64,000 nucleotides of DNA from HGM10766 sp900757295 (lineage in GTDB: Bacteria; Bacillota_I; Bacilli_A; RF39; UBA660), in the NCBI GenBank assembly GCA_025992315.1, contig DAJPHG010000001.1, positions 682,001 to 746,000 on the forward strand, given 5' to 3'. Positions 14,289 through 23,593 of the stretch are shown in pieces. The notes below the pieces were generated by a model, which did no database searches, had not been told where the DNA came from, and worked only from the letters and a program-made list of their open reading frames with translations. Positions within the stretch are counted from its first letter, which is position 1. Every line of letters begins with the position of its first letter. Made by a program: the position numbers and the translations under genes.

Positions 14289-15977
14289 ATGATAAATAAA
14301 ATAAAAGAAGAGTTATTAAAGTTATTTAAATTTAATAATTACGAATTAAATGATATTAATGTTGTTGTATCTAATAGACCTGATTTAGCGGATTATCAAT
14401 GTAATGATATATTTAAGTTAAGTAAAGATTATCATAAATCACCAATTGATATAGGAGAAGCATTAGTAAATAATATTCCTGATGATATTACTATTTTTAA
14501 AAAGATAGAATTTGTTAAACCAGGATTTTTAAATCTTACTTTAAGCGACTCATTTATAAATGATTGTTTAAGAGATATTAATAATAGTGATAACTTTAAT
14601 GTAGAAAGTCCATTAAAAAAAGAAACTTATTTTTTAGATTATGGCGGACCTAATGTGGCAAAACCATTACATGTAGGGCATATGAGAACTGCTATAGTTG
14701 GAGAATCTATTAAGAGAATTATTAAGTTTATGGGACATAATGTTGTTTGTGATATTCATTTAGGAGACTATGGGTTACAAATTGGTCAAGTTATATATGG
14801 TTTGAAACAAGAAAATATTCCTATAGAAAATATTGATATAAATATTTTAAATACTATTTATCCTAAAATAAGTGGATTATGTAAAGAAAATGAAGATGTA
14901 AAAAATATTTGTGCAACAATTACTAAAGAATTACAGGATGGAAATGAAGAATATCATAAATATTTTGAACGTATATTAGAAGTTTCTAAAAAAGATATGA
15001 AAGCTTTATATGATTATTTGGATGTCAATTTTGATTTATGGCAAGGTGAGAGTGATGCTTACCAGTATCTTAATAGTGTTGAGGATCAACTTTCTAAGAA
15101 AAAATTGGCTAGAATTAGTCAAGGAGCATTAGTTGTTGATGTAACTGATGATAATGATAAAAAAGAAATACCACCTTTATTATTTAAAAAAAGTAATGGA
15201 GCTTATCTTTATGCTTCTACTGATTTAGCGACTATATATGAAAGAGTAGAAAAGTATCATCCTGATCATATTTTATATGTTGTAGATAATCGCCAAGATA
15301 TGCACTTTGAACAAGTGTTTAGAGCTGCTCAAATGTTAGGTTATTGTAAAAAAGAAAATTTAGAATTTTTAGGTTATGGAACTGTTAATGGAAGTGATGG
15401 AAAGCCATTTAAAACTCGTAATGGTGATGCACCTAGTTTAGCAGAACTTTTTAAGCAAACTAAAGATATATTTGTTTCTAAAAGAGAAGAAAATCAAAAT
15501 ATGAATGAGCAGGATAAAGATATTATTGTTAATGCTATTTTAAAATTTGCTGATTTAATAAATTCTAGAGAAAAGGATTATATATTTGATTTAAATAAGT
15601 TTGCTGATGTAATTGGAAAAACTGGACCTTATATTTTATATACTTATGTTAGAATGAATAAAATAATAAATGAAGTAAATATAGATGATGGCAATTTGAG
15701 TGATAATATTTATAATGATGTTGATAGAAATTTAAGATTAAAATTGCTAGAAGTTTCGTATGTTATTAAAAATGCTTTTGAGGCTAGAAAGCCATCTTTT
15801 ATTGCAGATTATTTATATAATCTATGTGTTATGGCAAATAGCTTTTATCAGTTTAATCACATAAATACAGCAGATAAGATGATTCAAGAAGATTGGATTT
15901 ATGTTTTAAAATTATTAAATAAAGTGATAAAAGAGTTATTAAATTTACTTGTTATTAAAGTTCCAAGTAAAATGTAG
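14289..15977 (+). CDS. argS: Arginyl-tRNA synthetase
   Basis: A 562-aa class I synthetase. The N-terminal Add-1 domain leads to the HIGH equivalent HVGHMRTA, preceded by DYGGPNVAKPL. Later come HLGDYGLQIGQ, YASTDLATIYER and the degenerate KMSK loop (SDGKPFKTRNGD). The C-terminal anticodon-binding domain is helical (YNLCVMANSFYQF). Length is normal. Charges tRNA-Arg. Confidence 0.97.
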   Translation: MINKIKEELLKLFKFNNYELNDINVVVSNRPDLADYQCNDIFKLSKDYHKSPIDIGEALVNNIPDDITIFKKIEFVKPGFLNLTLSDSFINDCLRDINNSDNFNVESPLKKETYFLDYGGPNVAKPLHVGHMRTAIVGESIKRIIKFMGHNVVCDIHLGDYGLQIGQVIYGLKQENIPIENIDINILNTIYPKISGLCKENEDVKNICATITKELQDGNEEYHKYFERILEVSKKDMKALYDYLDVNFDLWQGESDAYQYLNSVEDQLSKKKLARISQGALVVDVTDDNDKKEIPPLLFKKSNGAYLYASTDLATIYERVEKYHPDHILYVVDNRQDMHFEQVFRAAQMLGYCKKENLEFLGYGTVNGSDGKPFKTRNGDAPSLAELFKQTKDIFVSKREENQNMNEQDKDIIVNAILKFADLINSREKDYIFDLNKFADVIGKTGPYILYTYVRMNKIINEVNIDDGNLSDNIYNDVDRNLRLKLLEVSYVIKNAFEARKPSFIADYLYNLCVMANSFYQFNHINTADKMIQEDWIYVLKLLNKVIKELLNLLVIKVPSKM

Positions 15978-15997
15978 AAAATAAAGGGAGAAAATTT

Positions 15998-16831
15998 ATG
16001 GAAGTTAGATACGGATGTAATCCACGTGATTTTAAAAAATATAATACTAAAGAAATTAGAGATGAATTTTTAGTAGAAAAAATATTTGAAGAAGATAAAA
16101 TATTATTAAATTATTCTCATATTGATAGAATTATTTTTGGTGGGGCAATGCCTAAAAATACTGATTTAATTTTAGATGAAGCTATTGATGTAAAAAAAGA
16201 ATTAGGCATGAATTATTTTTTAGAAAGCAGAGAATTAGGAATAATTAATATTGGAGCAAAAGGAAGAATTATTGTTGATGATGAAGAATATGAATTAGAT
16301 AATTTAAATGCTTTATATGTTGGAAAAGGTCATCAAAAAATAGTATTTAAGAATATTGACGGAGCAAAATTTTATTTAGCATCAGCACCTGCTCATGAAG
16401 AAAAGAAAACTGTATTAATTAATATGAATAATGCTAAAAAAGTACCTTGTGGTGATAGCAGTACTAGTAATAAACGAGTTATTAATCAGTTAATTCATTC
16501 AAGTATTGTTGATACTTGTCAATTGATGATGGGATGCACAGAATTAAAAGACGGTAGTGTATGGAACACAATGCCTGCTCATACTCATGAAAGAAGAATG
16601 GAAGTTTATTTCTATTTTGATATTGATAGTGATAATGTCGTTATGCATTTTATGGGAGAACCTGAAGAAACTAGACATGTTGTTATGAAGAATGAACAAG
16701 CAATTATTTCACCTAGCTGGTCTATACATTCAGGATGTGGCACTAGTAGTTATAAATTTATTTGGGCAATGGTTGGAGAAAATAAAGTTTTTGAGGATAT
16801 GGATGATTTAAAAATTACAGATTTGAAGTAA
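15998..16831 (+). CDS. kduI: 5-keto-4-deoxyuronate isomerase
   Basis: A 277-aa cupin enzyme. The metal ligands are visible as H195 and H197 (MPAHTHERR), E202 (MEVYFYF) and H244 (SIHSG), at positions very near those of E. coli KduI. It isomerises 5-keto-4-deoxyuronate in pectin/uronate catabolism. It stands alone here, with no other uronate genes within reach, which is odd. Ribosome site GGGAG. It lies 20 bases after argS and is probably on the same transcript. Confidence 0.93.
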   Translation: MEVRYGCNPRDFKKYNTKEIRDEFLVEKIFEEDKILLNYSHIDRIIFGGAMPKNTDLILDEAIDVKKELGMNYFLESRELGIINIGAKGRIIVDDEEYELDNLNALYVGKGHQKIVFKNIDGAKFYLASAPAHEEKKTVLINMNNAKKVPCGDSSTSNKRVINQLIHSSIVDTCQLMMGCTELKDGSVWNTMPAHTHERRMEVYFYFDIDSDNVVMHFMGEPEETRHVVMKNEQAIISPSWSIHSGCGTSSYKFIWAMVGENKVFEDMDDLKITDLK

Positions 16832-16860
16832 AACTTTTTAGATTGCTAAAAAGTTTTTTT
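16832..16860 (+). terminator. Terminator after kduI
   Basis: A 9-bp stem AACTTTTTA/TAAAAAGTT (16832-16840, 16847-16855) with a T run. Confidence 0.85.
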
Positions 16861-16865
16861 ATTTA

Positions 16866-16894
16866 TTGACAAAGATATTTAATTAATATATGAT
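16866..16894 (+). promoter_or_regulatory. Promoter of the 28-aa-repeat gene
   Basis: TTGACA at 16866-16871, 17 bp, TATGAT at 16889-16894. The transcript would start near 16901, after the in-frame ATG at 16890, which fixes the start codon at 16917. Confidence 0.8.
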
Positions 16895-16916
16895 AAAAAA
16901 CAAAATGAGGTGTAAT

Positions 16917-18977
16917 ATGGATAATTTAATTGATGAATTTCAAGCTCAACTTGAAATGATAAAAGATAATCATTATTTAACAGATGCTGAAATTATGAAA
17001 AGATATGAAGATAAAATATTAACTTTAAAAAATCCTAAATTATCATATTATTTTGCCAGAAACATAAAAGGGGCAAACATTAAAGCTCATGAAAAAGTGA
17101 TACTTAAAAGTAACGATGTAAAATATGGCTATAAATTTGCAAAAGATATAGCAGGTGCAAATGTAACAGCTTTAGGTAAAATGATAATTAAAAGCAAAGA
17201 TTTAAGCTCTAATTATGAATTTGCCAGAGATATCAAAGGTGCTAATATCAAAGCCCATGAACGTGCACTTATTAAAAATTATAATTTTGATTTTTACGCG
17301 GCTTCTTCTTTTGCAAAAGATGTAAATGGCGCCAATATTAAAGCAATTTCAAAAGCTGTTGTTAAGCATTGTAATGCTAAGGAAAATTATTTATTTGCTA
17401 AAAATATTAAGGGAGCCAATATTAAAGCTCATGAACAAGTAGTAGTTAAAAGTAAAGATTTTGGATATAGTTATTTGTTTGCTAGAGATATAAAAGAAGC
17501 CGATGTTCAGATTCATGAACGAGCGGTATTAGAAAGCAAAAATCCAGAATATAATTATAAATTTACAAAAAATGTTAAAGGAGCAGATGTTCAAGCTCAT
17601 GGGAAAGTTATTCTAGAATCAGGTAATTTAGATTACATTTATAAGTTTGCACATGATTTTAAACAAGAATATAATCAAATCGTTTTAGTTAATGGAAATA
17701 AAAATTTTAATGAACAAGATATAATTATTGAAGCCAATATAGCAGAAATAGAAAAATTAAAAGATAATATTAAGGTGTTACAAGATGATTATCATTATCC
17801 AGATAGTAAAATTATTCAGATGTATGAGCAAAAAGTACTAACTTTAAATAGTGCTGATTTATCATATTATTTTGCTCACTTTGTAAAAGGTGCAGATATT
17901 AAAGCTCACGAACAGATAGTACTTAAAAGTAAAGAACCATATTATAATTACTATTTTGCTAAAGACATAGAAGGTGCAGATATTAAAGCTCATGAAAAAA
18001 TAATAATCGAAAGTAGAGAAAAACAATATTGTTATGAATTTGCAGAAAATATAGAAGGCGCCAATATAAAAGTTTTAGAAGCAATAATACTTAAAAGCAG
18101 AGATCCATATTATAATTATCAATTTGCTAAAAATATAGAAGGAGCAGATGTTAAATCCCATGAACAAGTGGTATTAGAAAGTAAAGAACCATATTATATA
18201 TATAATTTTGCTTATTACGTAAAAGGAGCAGATATCAAAGCTAGTGAGGAAGCCATGATTAAAACTCGAAATTTAGAATATATATATAAATTTGCCAAAG
18301 ATATAGATGATGCCAATGTAAAAGCATTAGGAGAAGTGATAGTTGCAAGTGGGGATTATGAATATAATTATCAATTTGCTAGAGATATCAAGGAAGCAGA
18401 TGTAAGTGCACATGAACAAGTTATAATCAAAAGTGAAGATATAAGACTTTGTTATCAATTTGCCACAGATGTAAATTGTATAAATACAAAAATGTTAGGA
18501 GAAGTAATAATTAAAAGTGGAGATCCGGAGTATAATTATAAGTTTGCCAAAAATATAAAAGATGCAAATATTAAAGCGCATGAGAAAGTGATATTAGAAA
18601 GTGGCCATCCGAAATACAATTATCTTTTTGCCAAAGATATAGAAAACGCAAATATTAAGGCTTGCGAACAAGCTGTTTTAGAAAGTGAAGATCTAATGTG
18701 TATTTATGCATTTGCATGTGATATTGAAGGGGCAAATGTTCAGGCACATGGAAAAGTTATTCTAAAATCAGGCTATCCAAAAACAATTTATGACTTTGTT
18801 AATATTTTTAAGCCTTCTAATATGGAAGAATATTATCAAGCAATTTTAAATACAGGTGATGAAGAATATATCAAATTATTTAGTGAACTATTAGAATCTG
18901 ATGAAAAAGATGAAGAACAAATTATAGAAAAAACTAATGATTTTTTAAAATCTAGAAAATTAGCTTATAAAAATTAG
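16917..18977 (+). CDS. Repeat protein with ~28-aa helical repeats in two modules
   Basis: A 686-aa protein starting MDNLIDEFQAQ behind GAGGTG. It is built of tandem repeats of about 28 residues with consensus FAKDIKGANIKAHEKVILKS plus a variable 8-residue linker ending Tyr. About seven units come first, then a second block of about eleven. Each block begins with a related cap (IMKRYEDKILTL and IIQMYEQKVLTL), so the gene arose by internal duplication. There is no signal peptide. The pattern suggests a superhelical scaffold for protein binding; function unknown. Confidence 0.8.
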   Translation: MDNLIDEFQAQLEMIKDNHYLTDAEIMKRYEDKILTLKNPKLSYYFARNIKGANIKAHEKVILKSNDVKYGYKFAKDIAGANVTALGKMIIKSKDLSSNYEFARDIKGANIKAHERALIKNYNFDFYAASSFAKDVNGANIKAISKAVVKHCNAKENYLFAKNIKGANIKAHEQVVVKSKDFGYSYLFARDIKEADVQIHERAVLESKNPEYNYKFTKNVKGADVQAHGKVILESGNLDYIYKFAHDFKQEYNQIVLVNGNKNFNEQDIIIEANIAEIEKLKDNIKVLQDDYHYPDSKIIQMYEQKVLTLNSADLSYYFAHFVKGADIKAHEQIVLKSKEPYYNYYFAKDIEGADIKAHEKIIIESREKQYCYEFAENIEGANIKVLEAIILKSRDPYYNYQFAKNIEGADVKSHEQVVLESKEPYYIYNFAYYVKGADIKASEEAMIKTRNLEYIYKFAKDIDDANVKALGEVIVASGDYEYNYQFARDIKEADVSAHEQVIIKSEDIRLCYQFATDVNCINTKMLGEVIIKSGDPEYNYKFAKNIKDANIKAHEKVILESGHPKYNYLFAKDIENANIKACEQAVLESEDLMCIYAFACDIEGANVQAHGKVILKSGYPKTIYDFVNIFKPSNMEEYYQAILNTGDEEYIKLFSELLESDEKDEEQIIEKTNDFLKSRKLAYKN

Positions 18978-19001
18978 GTTTAATAAAATCTAATTTTTTT
19001 T
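18971..19001 (+). terminator. Terminator containing the stop codon
   Basis: Stem AAATTAG (18971-18977, its TAG being the stop) and CTAATTT (18990-18996), then T's. Confidence 0.7.
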
Positions 19002-19068
19002 GTAGCTTAATTTAGTTTTTATAGACCTTTAATTAATTATAGTTTATAATAAATTTAGGTGATAATAC

Positions 19069-20205
19069 ATGATATATTTAGATTATAGTGCAACAACACC
19101 TATTTTATTGGATGTACTTGATTCTTATAATAAGGCTAGTAAAGATTATATAGGAAACCCTAATTCATTACATGAGTTAGGAGTTAAATCTAAAGAATTA
19201 TTAAATAGTGCCTTAAAACAAATGTGTGATTTATTAAATATTGATTTAGATGAATTAATTATTACGAGTGGAGCAACAGAGTCTAACAATATGATTTTTA
19301 AAGGATTACTAAATAAATATGGTAATGACAAAAAAAATATTGTTGTTTCTAAATTAGAGCACCCATCTATATACATAATTTGTGATTATTTAAAAACTAA
19401 GGGTTATACTATTACTTATGTTGATAATGATGAAAATGGTGTAGTTAGTTTTGATGATTTAAAAAATAAAATAAATAATGATACTTTTTTAGTTAGTATT
19501 TGTGCAGTAAATAGTGAAACTGGTGTTAGACAACCTTTAAAAACATTACGTCAAATAATGAAGAAAGAAAATCCTGATGTGATTTTTCATAGTGACATTA
19601 CACAAGCATTAGGTAAAGTTAATGTTAATTTACATGATGTTGATTTAGCTAGTGCATCTGCTCATAAAATATATGGGCCTAAGGGAGTAGGTTTTGTTTA
19701 TAAATCTAAAAAAATAGATTTAGAACCATTAATACATGGTTCATCTAAAATAGAAGGAATTAGACCAGGAACTCCTGCTTTACCTTTGATAGTTGCTTTT
19801 TCTAAAGCTTTACGAATTACTTTAAATAATTTGGATCAAAAAGAACATTTTGTTTCTAAGTTAAATGATAAATTAGTAAATAGATTAAGTACTTATACTA
19901 AGATTAAAATAAATAAAACTAATTATTCTATTCCACATATTTTAAATATTAGTTTAATGGATATTAAAAGTGAGACTTTTGTTCATGCAATGGCTAAAGA
20001 TAACGTGTATATTAGTACAAATACTGCTTGTTCAAAAGGTGAGTTAAGTAATGCAATTATGGCAATTTATAATGATAAACAAAGAGCTAGTACTACTTTA
20101 CGAATCAGCTTATCCCATATAACTACTTTAGATGAAATAAATAAGTTTTTAGAAATATTTGATAAAAATTATATTGCATTAAGTGCATTAAAAAATAATG
20201 ATTAA
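19069..20205 (+). CDS. Cysteine desulfurase (NifS/IscS family)
   Basis: A 378-aa PLP enzyme: YLDYSATTP start, ITSGATESNN, VNSETGVRQPL, HSDITQALGK and the PLP lysine in SASAHKIYGPKG. RPGTPALPLIV and a catalytic-Cys loop (NTACSKG) follow. It removes sulfur from cysteine for Fe-S clusters or tRNA thiolation. No IscU or MnmA lies next to it, so the acceptor is unknown. It starts the unit leading to yqeG-yqeH, with TATAAT at 19045-19050. Confidence 0.95.
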   Translation: MIYLDYSATTPILLDVLDSYNKASKDYIGNPNSLHELGVKSKELLNSALKQMCDLLNIDLDELIITSGATESNNMIFKGLLNKYGNDKKNIVVSKLEHPSIYIICDYLKTKGYTITYVDNDENGVVSFDDLKNKINNDTFLVSICAVNSETGVRQPLKTLRQIMKKENPDVIFHSDITQALGKVNVNLHDVDLASASAHKIYGPKGVGFVYKSKKIDLEPLIHGSSKIEGIRPGTPALPLIVAFSKALRITLNNLDQKEHFVSKLNDKLVNRLSTYTKIKINKTNYSIPHILNISLMDIKSETFVHAMAKDNVYISTNTACSKGELSNAIMAIYNDKQRASTTLRISLSHITTLDEINKFLEIFDKNYIALSALKNND

Positions 20206-20219
20206 AAGGATGTGTAAAT

Positions 20220-20741
20220 ATGGACATTTTTGCTCCTGATATATATGTACAAAGTATATTTAATATAAATTATAAGGCATTAAAAAAATCAGGCATTAAA
20301 TGTCTTTTATTTGATTTAGATAATACCCTTGCTCCAATTAAAAGCACAATGCCAGGTATTAAAGAAAAAGAATTAATTGAAGGATTAAAAGATATGGGGT
20401 TTAAAGTTATAATTATTTCTAATAGTGGTAAAACTAGATTGGAACCTTTTAAAGAAGGGTTTAATGTTGATACAGCAGCAAATTCAAAAAAACCTTTTAA
20501 AAAAAAATATCAAAAAATTCAAAAAATGTTTAAATTTCAAGATAATGAAATTGCTGCTATTGGAGATCAATTAATGACTGATATTTTAGGTGCTAATAAA
20601 ATGGGATTTACTAGTATTTTAGTTAATCCTATAAGTAGAGAAGATTTTTTTGTAACTAAATTTAATCGCTTTTTAGAAAAAATTATTATGAAAAAATTAA
20701 ATAATAAAGGCTTATTTACTAAAGGAGAGTATCATGATTAA
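20220..20741 (+). CDS. yqeG: YqeG-type HAD phosphatase
   Basis: A 173-aa HAD-superfamily (IIIA) protein. Motif I is LLFDLDNTLAP, motif II VIIISNSGKTR, then a Lys-rich stretch, then motif III/IV IAAIGDQLMTDILGANKMGF. In Bacilli yqeG lies just before the ribosome GTPase gene yqeH, as here (8-bp overlap). It may act on a nucleotide or phospholipid head-group phosphate; not established. Confidence 0.93.
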   Translation: MDIFAPDIYVQSIFNINYKALKKSGIKCLLFDLDNTLAPIKSTMPGIKEKELIEGLKDMGFKVIIISNSGKTRLEPFKEGFNVDTAANSKKPFKKKYQKIQKMFKFQDNEIAAIGDQLMTDILGANKMGFTSILVNPISREDFFVTKFNRFLEKIIMKKLNNKGLFTKGEYHD

Positions 20742-21732
20742 AAAATGTCAAGGATGTGGATATACTTTACAAAGTGATGACAGTAGTAAATTAGGGTATG
20801 TTCCAAAAACTAAAAATAAAAATCCTAAGTTATGTGAAAGATGTTTTAAGATAATTCACTATAATGATGCTAAAATTGTTACTTTACCAATAGAAGAAAA
20901 TAAAATTTTAAACATTGTAAATAAAAGTGATAATCATGCATTATTTTTAATAGATTTTTTAAACATTAATGAAGAAAGTATAAAAATGTATAAAAAGATA
21001 AATACAAAGAAGACTTTGATAATTAGTAAATCAGATATTATTCCTTTTTCTATAAATCAAAATAAGATTATAGATTGGTTGCAAAATGTTTATAAAATTA
21101 AAGATAATATAATATTTTTAAGTGCTAAAAAAAATAAAAATATAAATTTATTAATTAATTATTTGAAAAATGAACATATTAATAAAGCTTATTTATTAGG
21201 TTTTACTAATGCAGGAAAGAGTAGTTTAATCAATAGTATAATTAATAGTTATGAATTAACTAATAATTCAATTACTACTAGTATGGTTCCAAATACTACT
21301 TTAGATTTTATGAATATCAAAATTAATGATAATTTAACATTAATAGATTCACCAGGTTTTACAATGAAAAATGATATTTTTAAAATAACTGATTTAGAAT
21401 TTATAAAAAAAGTTAATCCTAAAACATTTTTAAAACCTGTTATTTATCAGTTAAAGTCACATGAAGCTGTTTTAATTGAGGATAAAATCATTATAGAAAA
21501 TAATAGTGATACTAAGAATAGTTTTATCTTTTATATGAGTAATAGTTTAAGCTTAAAAAAGATTTTTAATTGTGATAAATATAATTTTAAAGAATCTAAA
21601 TTATTTAATTTAAATAATAATAGTGATATTGTAGTAAATGGTTTAGGATTTATTAATGTAAAAAAACAAGGTGAAATTATTATAAAAATAGATAATTTAA
21701 ATGTAATTGAAATAAGAAATTCGTTATTTTAA
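20734..21732 (+). CDS. yqeH: Ribosome biogenesis GTPase YqeH
   Basis: A 332-aa circularly permuted GTPase. It has an N-terminal zinc finger (CQGCGYTLQ, LCERCFKI) and G4/G5-like segments first (LIISKSDIIPFS, FLSAKK). The P loop GFTNAGKSSLIN and LIDSPGFTM (G3) come after, followed by a C-terminal beta domain. It is needed for 30S assembly. Overlaps yqeG by eight bases, so translation is coupled. Confidence 0.95.
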   Translation: MIKKCQGCGYTLQSDDSSKLGYVPKTKNKNPKLCERCFKIIHYNDAKIVTLPIEENKILNIVNKSDNHALFLIDFLNINEESIKMYKKINTKKTLIISKSDIIPFSINQNKIIDWLQNVYKIKDNIIFLSAKKNKNINLLINYLKNEHINKAYLLGFTNAGKSSLINSIINSYELTNNSITTSMVPNTTLDFMNIKINDNLTLIDSPGFTMKNDIFKITDLEFIKKVNPKTFLKPVIYQLKSHEAVLIEDKIIIENNSDTKNSFIFYMSNSLSLKKIFNCDKYNFKESKLFNLNNNSDIVVNGLGFINVKKQGEIIIKIDNLNVIEIRNSLF

Positions 21733-21744
21733 ATAGGTGAAAAT

Positions 21745-23511
21745 ATGTTAGAAAAGTTAAAAAATATAAGTAATAAAAAGATAGTTATAATAACATCAAT
21801 AGTGATGTTATTAGTGTTAATAGCAGGTGTAAGTTACGCAATATGGTCAAGAAGTTTTACCCAAACAGGAACTAATTTAAGTAAATATGATTGCTTTGAT
21901 ATTGTTTATGCTGAAAATGTAAATGAAGTAAGTTTAAGTAATGGCTATCCAATAACAGATGAAGAAGGATTAAAAGCAGAAAGTTATGATTTAACAATAA
22001 AAAATACATGTAAAATATTAGCAAATTATGAAGTAGTATTAAATAAATTAAACACATCAACATTAAATGATACTAATGTAAAAATAGCAGTAGATAGTGA
22101 TATAAGTTTATTAAGTGACTTAAAAACAACAAATACAAATTTAACAAATGCAACCGAAGGAAAAGTATTAACAACAGGAATATTAGCAAGTGGTCAAAGT
22201 AAGACAATAAAAATTCAAAGTTGGATGGATGAAAATACGACAAAAACAGAAGGTTCAGGTAAAAGTTTTTCTTATAAAGTAACAGCTGAAGCAACAACTG
22301 GTGTTAGTAGTAAGTCATTAGTGGCAAATATTGTGAAAAATGAATTAAAAACAACAACGCCGGATTTCTCTAGTGCTGAGCCTATTACTTTGACTTATAA
22401 AGAGGCAGAAATTGTAGAAAAAACTGTTAAATTATCCTCTAGCAAAGCTGGAAATAGGGCATTAGGAAGCGGCTATGCATTTGATAGTTCAACTAATAAA
22501 TATACTTTAACCGATATTACTCAAAGTCAAACATTTGATGATAGTTCAATTGGAAAATATACTTGTAATAATTCAAATGGTACATCATGTAGATCTGTAT
22601 ACAAAATAAAAGAAGTAGATACTACTAGTAGTACTAGTTATAATTATATAACATTGGCAGATTATTATTCTTCTACAGACGATTCAGAAAGTACAGGAAG
22701 TGGCTTATACAAATCTACAGATGATGACGGAGATAGTTACTATTTTAGAGGTAATGTAAATAATTATGTTTCATTTGCTAATCAATTATGGCGTGTAATA
22801 AGAGTAAATGGAGATGGAACAATTAGACTTCTTTACAATACTGATATAAATAAAAGTGCATTTAATAATGTTAATGATGATGAAAAGTATAGTGGGTATA
22901 CCTATGATAATGCGAATGTCTGCACTAAAGAAAACCCATGTAGCAGTAGTTTTGATGCAAAAAATAATTTGTTTGTAAATAATATGAATATGACTAATAG
23001 TGATGTAAAAACTTATTTAGAAAATTGGTACATAAGTAATTTGAAATTATATGACAATTATATTTCATTAGAAAGTTATTGCAATGATACTACTGGTAAT
23101 AATGGTGGTGGATCTAGTTACTATGGAGCTTATGCTAGAATATATGAGCACCAACCTTCATTAAAATGTCCAGATACTTCACAATTATATGGTGGAAATT
23201 ATAAATTGAAAATTGGTTTAATGACAGCAGATGAAGCTAATTATGCTGGTTTAAGTGTGAAAGCTCCTCATGCTACTACTAATAATTATTTATATTATTC
23301 ATCAAATTGGTGGTTTATGACACCATGTGCAAAATTGATTACAAGTAATGCTACACTAAGTTCAGAAAGTACAGCCGCGAGTTCAATTGGTATTACTCCT
23401 CAAATATTTGTAACTTATACTTTTTACGTTCGTCCAGTAATCAATTTAAAATCTAACACATTAATAACTAGTGGAGATGGAAGTCTTTCAAATCCTTATG
23501 TAATTAAATAG
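21745..23511 (+). CDS. TasA-like surface protein with DUF6273-like domain
   Basis: A 588-aa secreted or anchored protein. The N-terminus has NKKIVIITSIVMLLVLIAG then SYAIWSRSFTQTG, resembling the SipW-type signal of TasA/camelysin fibre proteins. Next are YDCFDIVYAEN and YDLTIKNTC, then a KIQSWMDENT strand. Residues ~330-588 form the shared C-terminal domain: SGLYKSTDDDGDSYYFRG, NYVSFANQLWRVIRVNGDGTI, LKIGLMTADEANYAG, RPVINLKSN and an ending GDGSLSNPYVIK. A ~120-residue insert between the domains is particular to this paralog. Probably a structural surface component. Directly follows yqeH. Confidence 0.7.
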   Translation: MLEKLKNISNKKIVIITSIVMLLVLIAGVSYAIWSRSFTQTGTNLSKYDCFDIVYAENVNEVSLSNGYPITDEEGLKAESYDLTIKNTCKILANYEVVLNKLNTSTLNDTNVKIAVDSDISLLSDLKTTNTNLTNATEGKVLTTGILASGQSKTIKIQSWMDENTTKTEGSGKSFSYKVTAEATTGVSSKSLVANIVKNELKTTTPDFSSAEPITLTYKEAEIVEKTVKLSSSKAGNRALGSGYAFDSSTNKYTLTDITQSQTFDDSSIGKYTCNNSNGTSCRSVYKIKEVDTTSSTSYNYITLADYYSSTDDSESTGSGLYKSTDDDGDSYYFRGNVNNYVSFANQLWRVIRVNGDGTIRLLYNTDINKSAFNNVNDDEKYSGYTYDNANVCTKENPCSSSFDAKNNLFVNNMNMTNSDVKTYLENWYISNLKLYDNYISLESYCNDTTGNNGGGSSYYGAYARIYEHQPSLKCPDTSQLYGGNYKLKIGLMTADEANYAGLSVKAPHATTNNYLYYSSNWWFMTPCAKLITSNATLSSESTAASSIGITPQIFVTYTFYVRPVINLKSNTLITSGDGSLSNPYVIK

Positions 23512-23533
23512 CATTGAGATATCAATGCTTTTT
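23510..23533 (+). terminator. Terminator
   Basis: An 8-bp stem AGCATTGA/TCAATGCT (23510-23517, 23522-23529), loop GATA, T's. Confidence 0.85.
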
Positions 23534-23535
23534 AC

Positions 23536-23564
23536 TTGACAAAATATATTCTGAAGAGTAATAT
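23536..23564 (+). promoter_or_regulatory. Promoter
   Basis: TTGACA at 23536-23541, 17 bp, TAATAT at 23559-23564. Confidence 0.75.
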
Positions 23565-23593
23565 ATTTTTACTTAAAAAGAGGGATTTTTTAT

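Noticed and set aside
21745..23511. Wall-anchored (LPxTG) nature of the TasA-like proteins
   Set aside because: Their C-termini end in NPY-V-I-K-like sequence with no sorting motif, hydrophobic stretch or basic tail.
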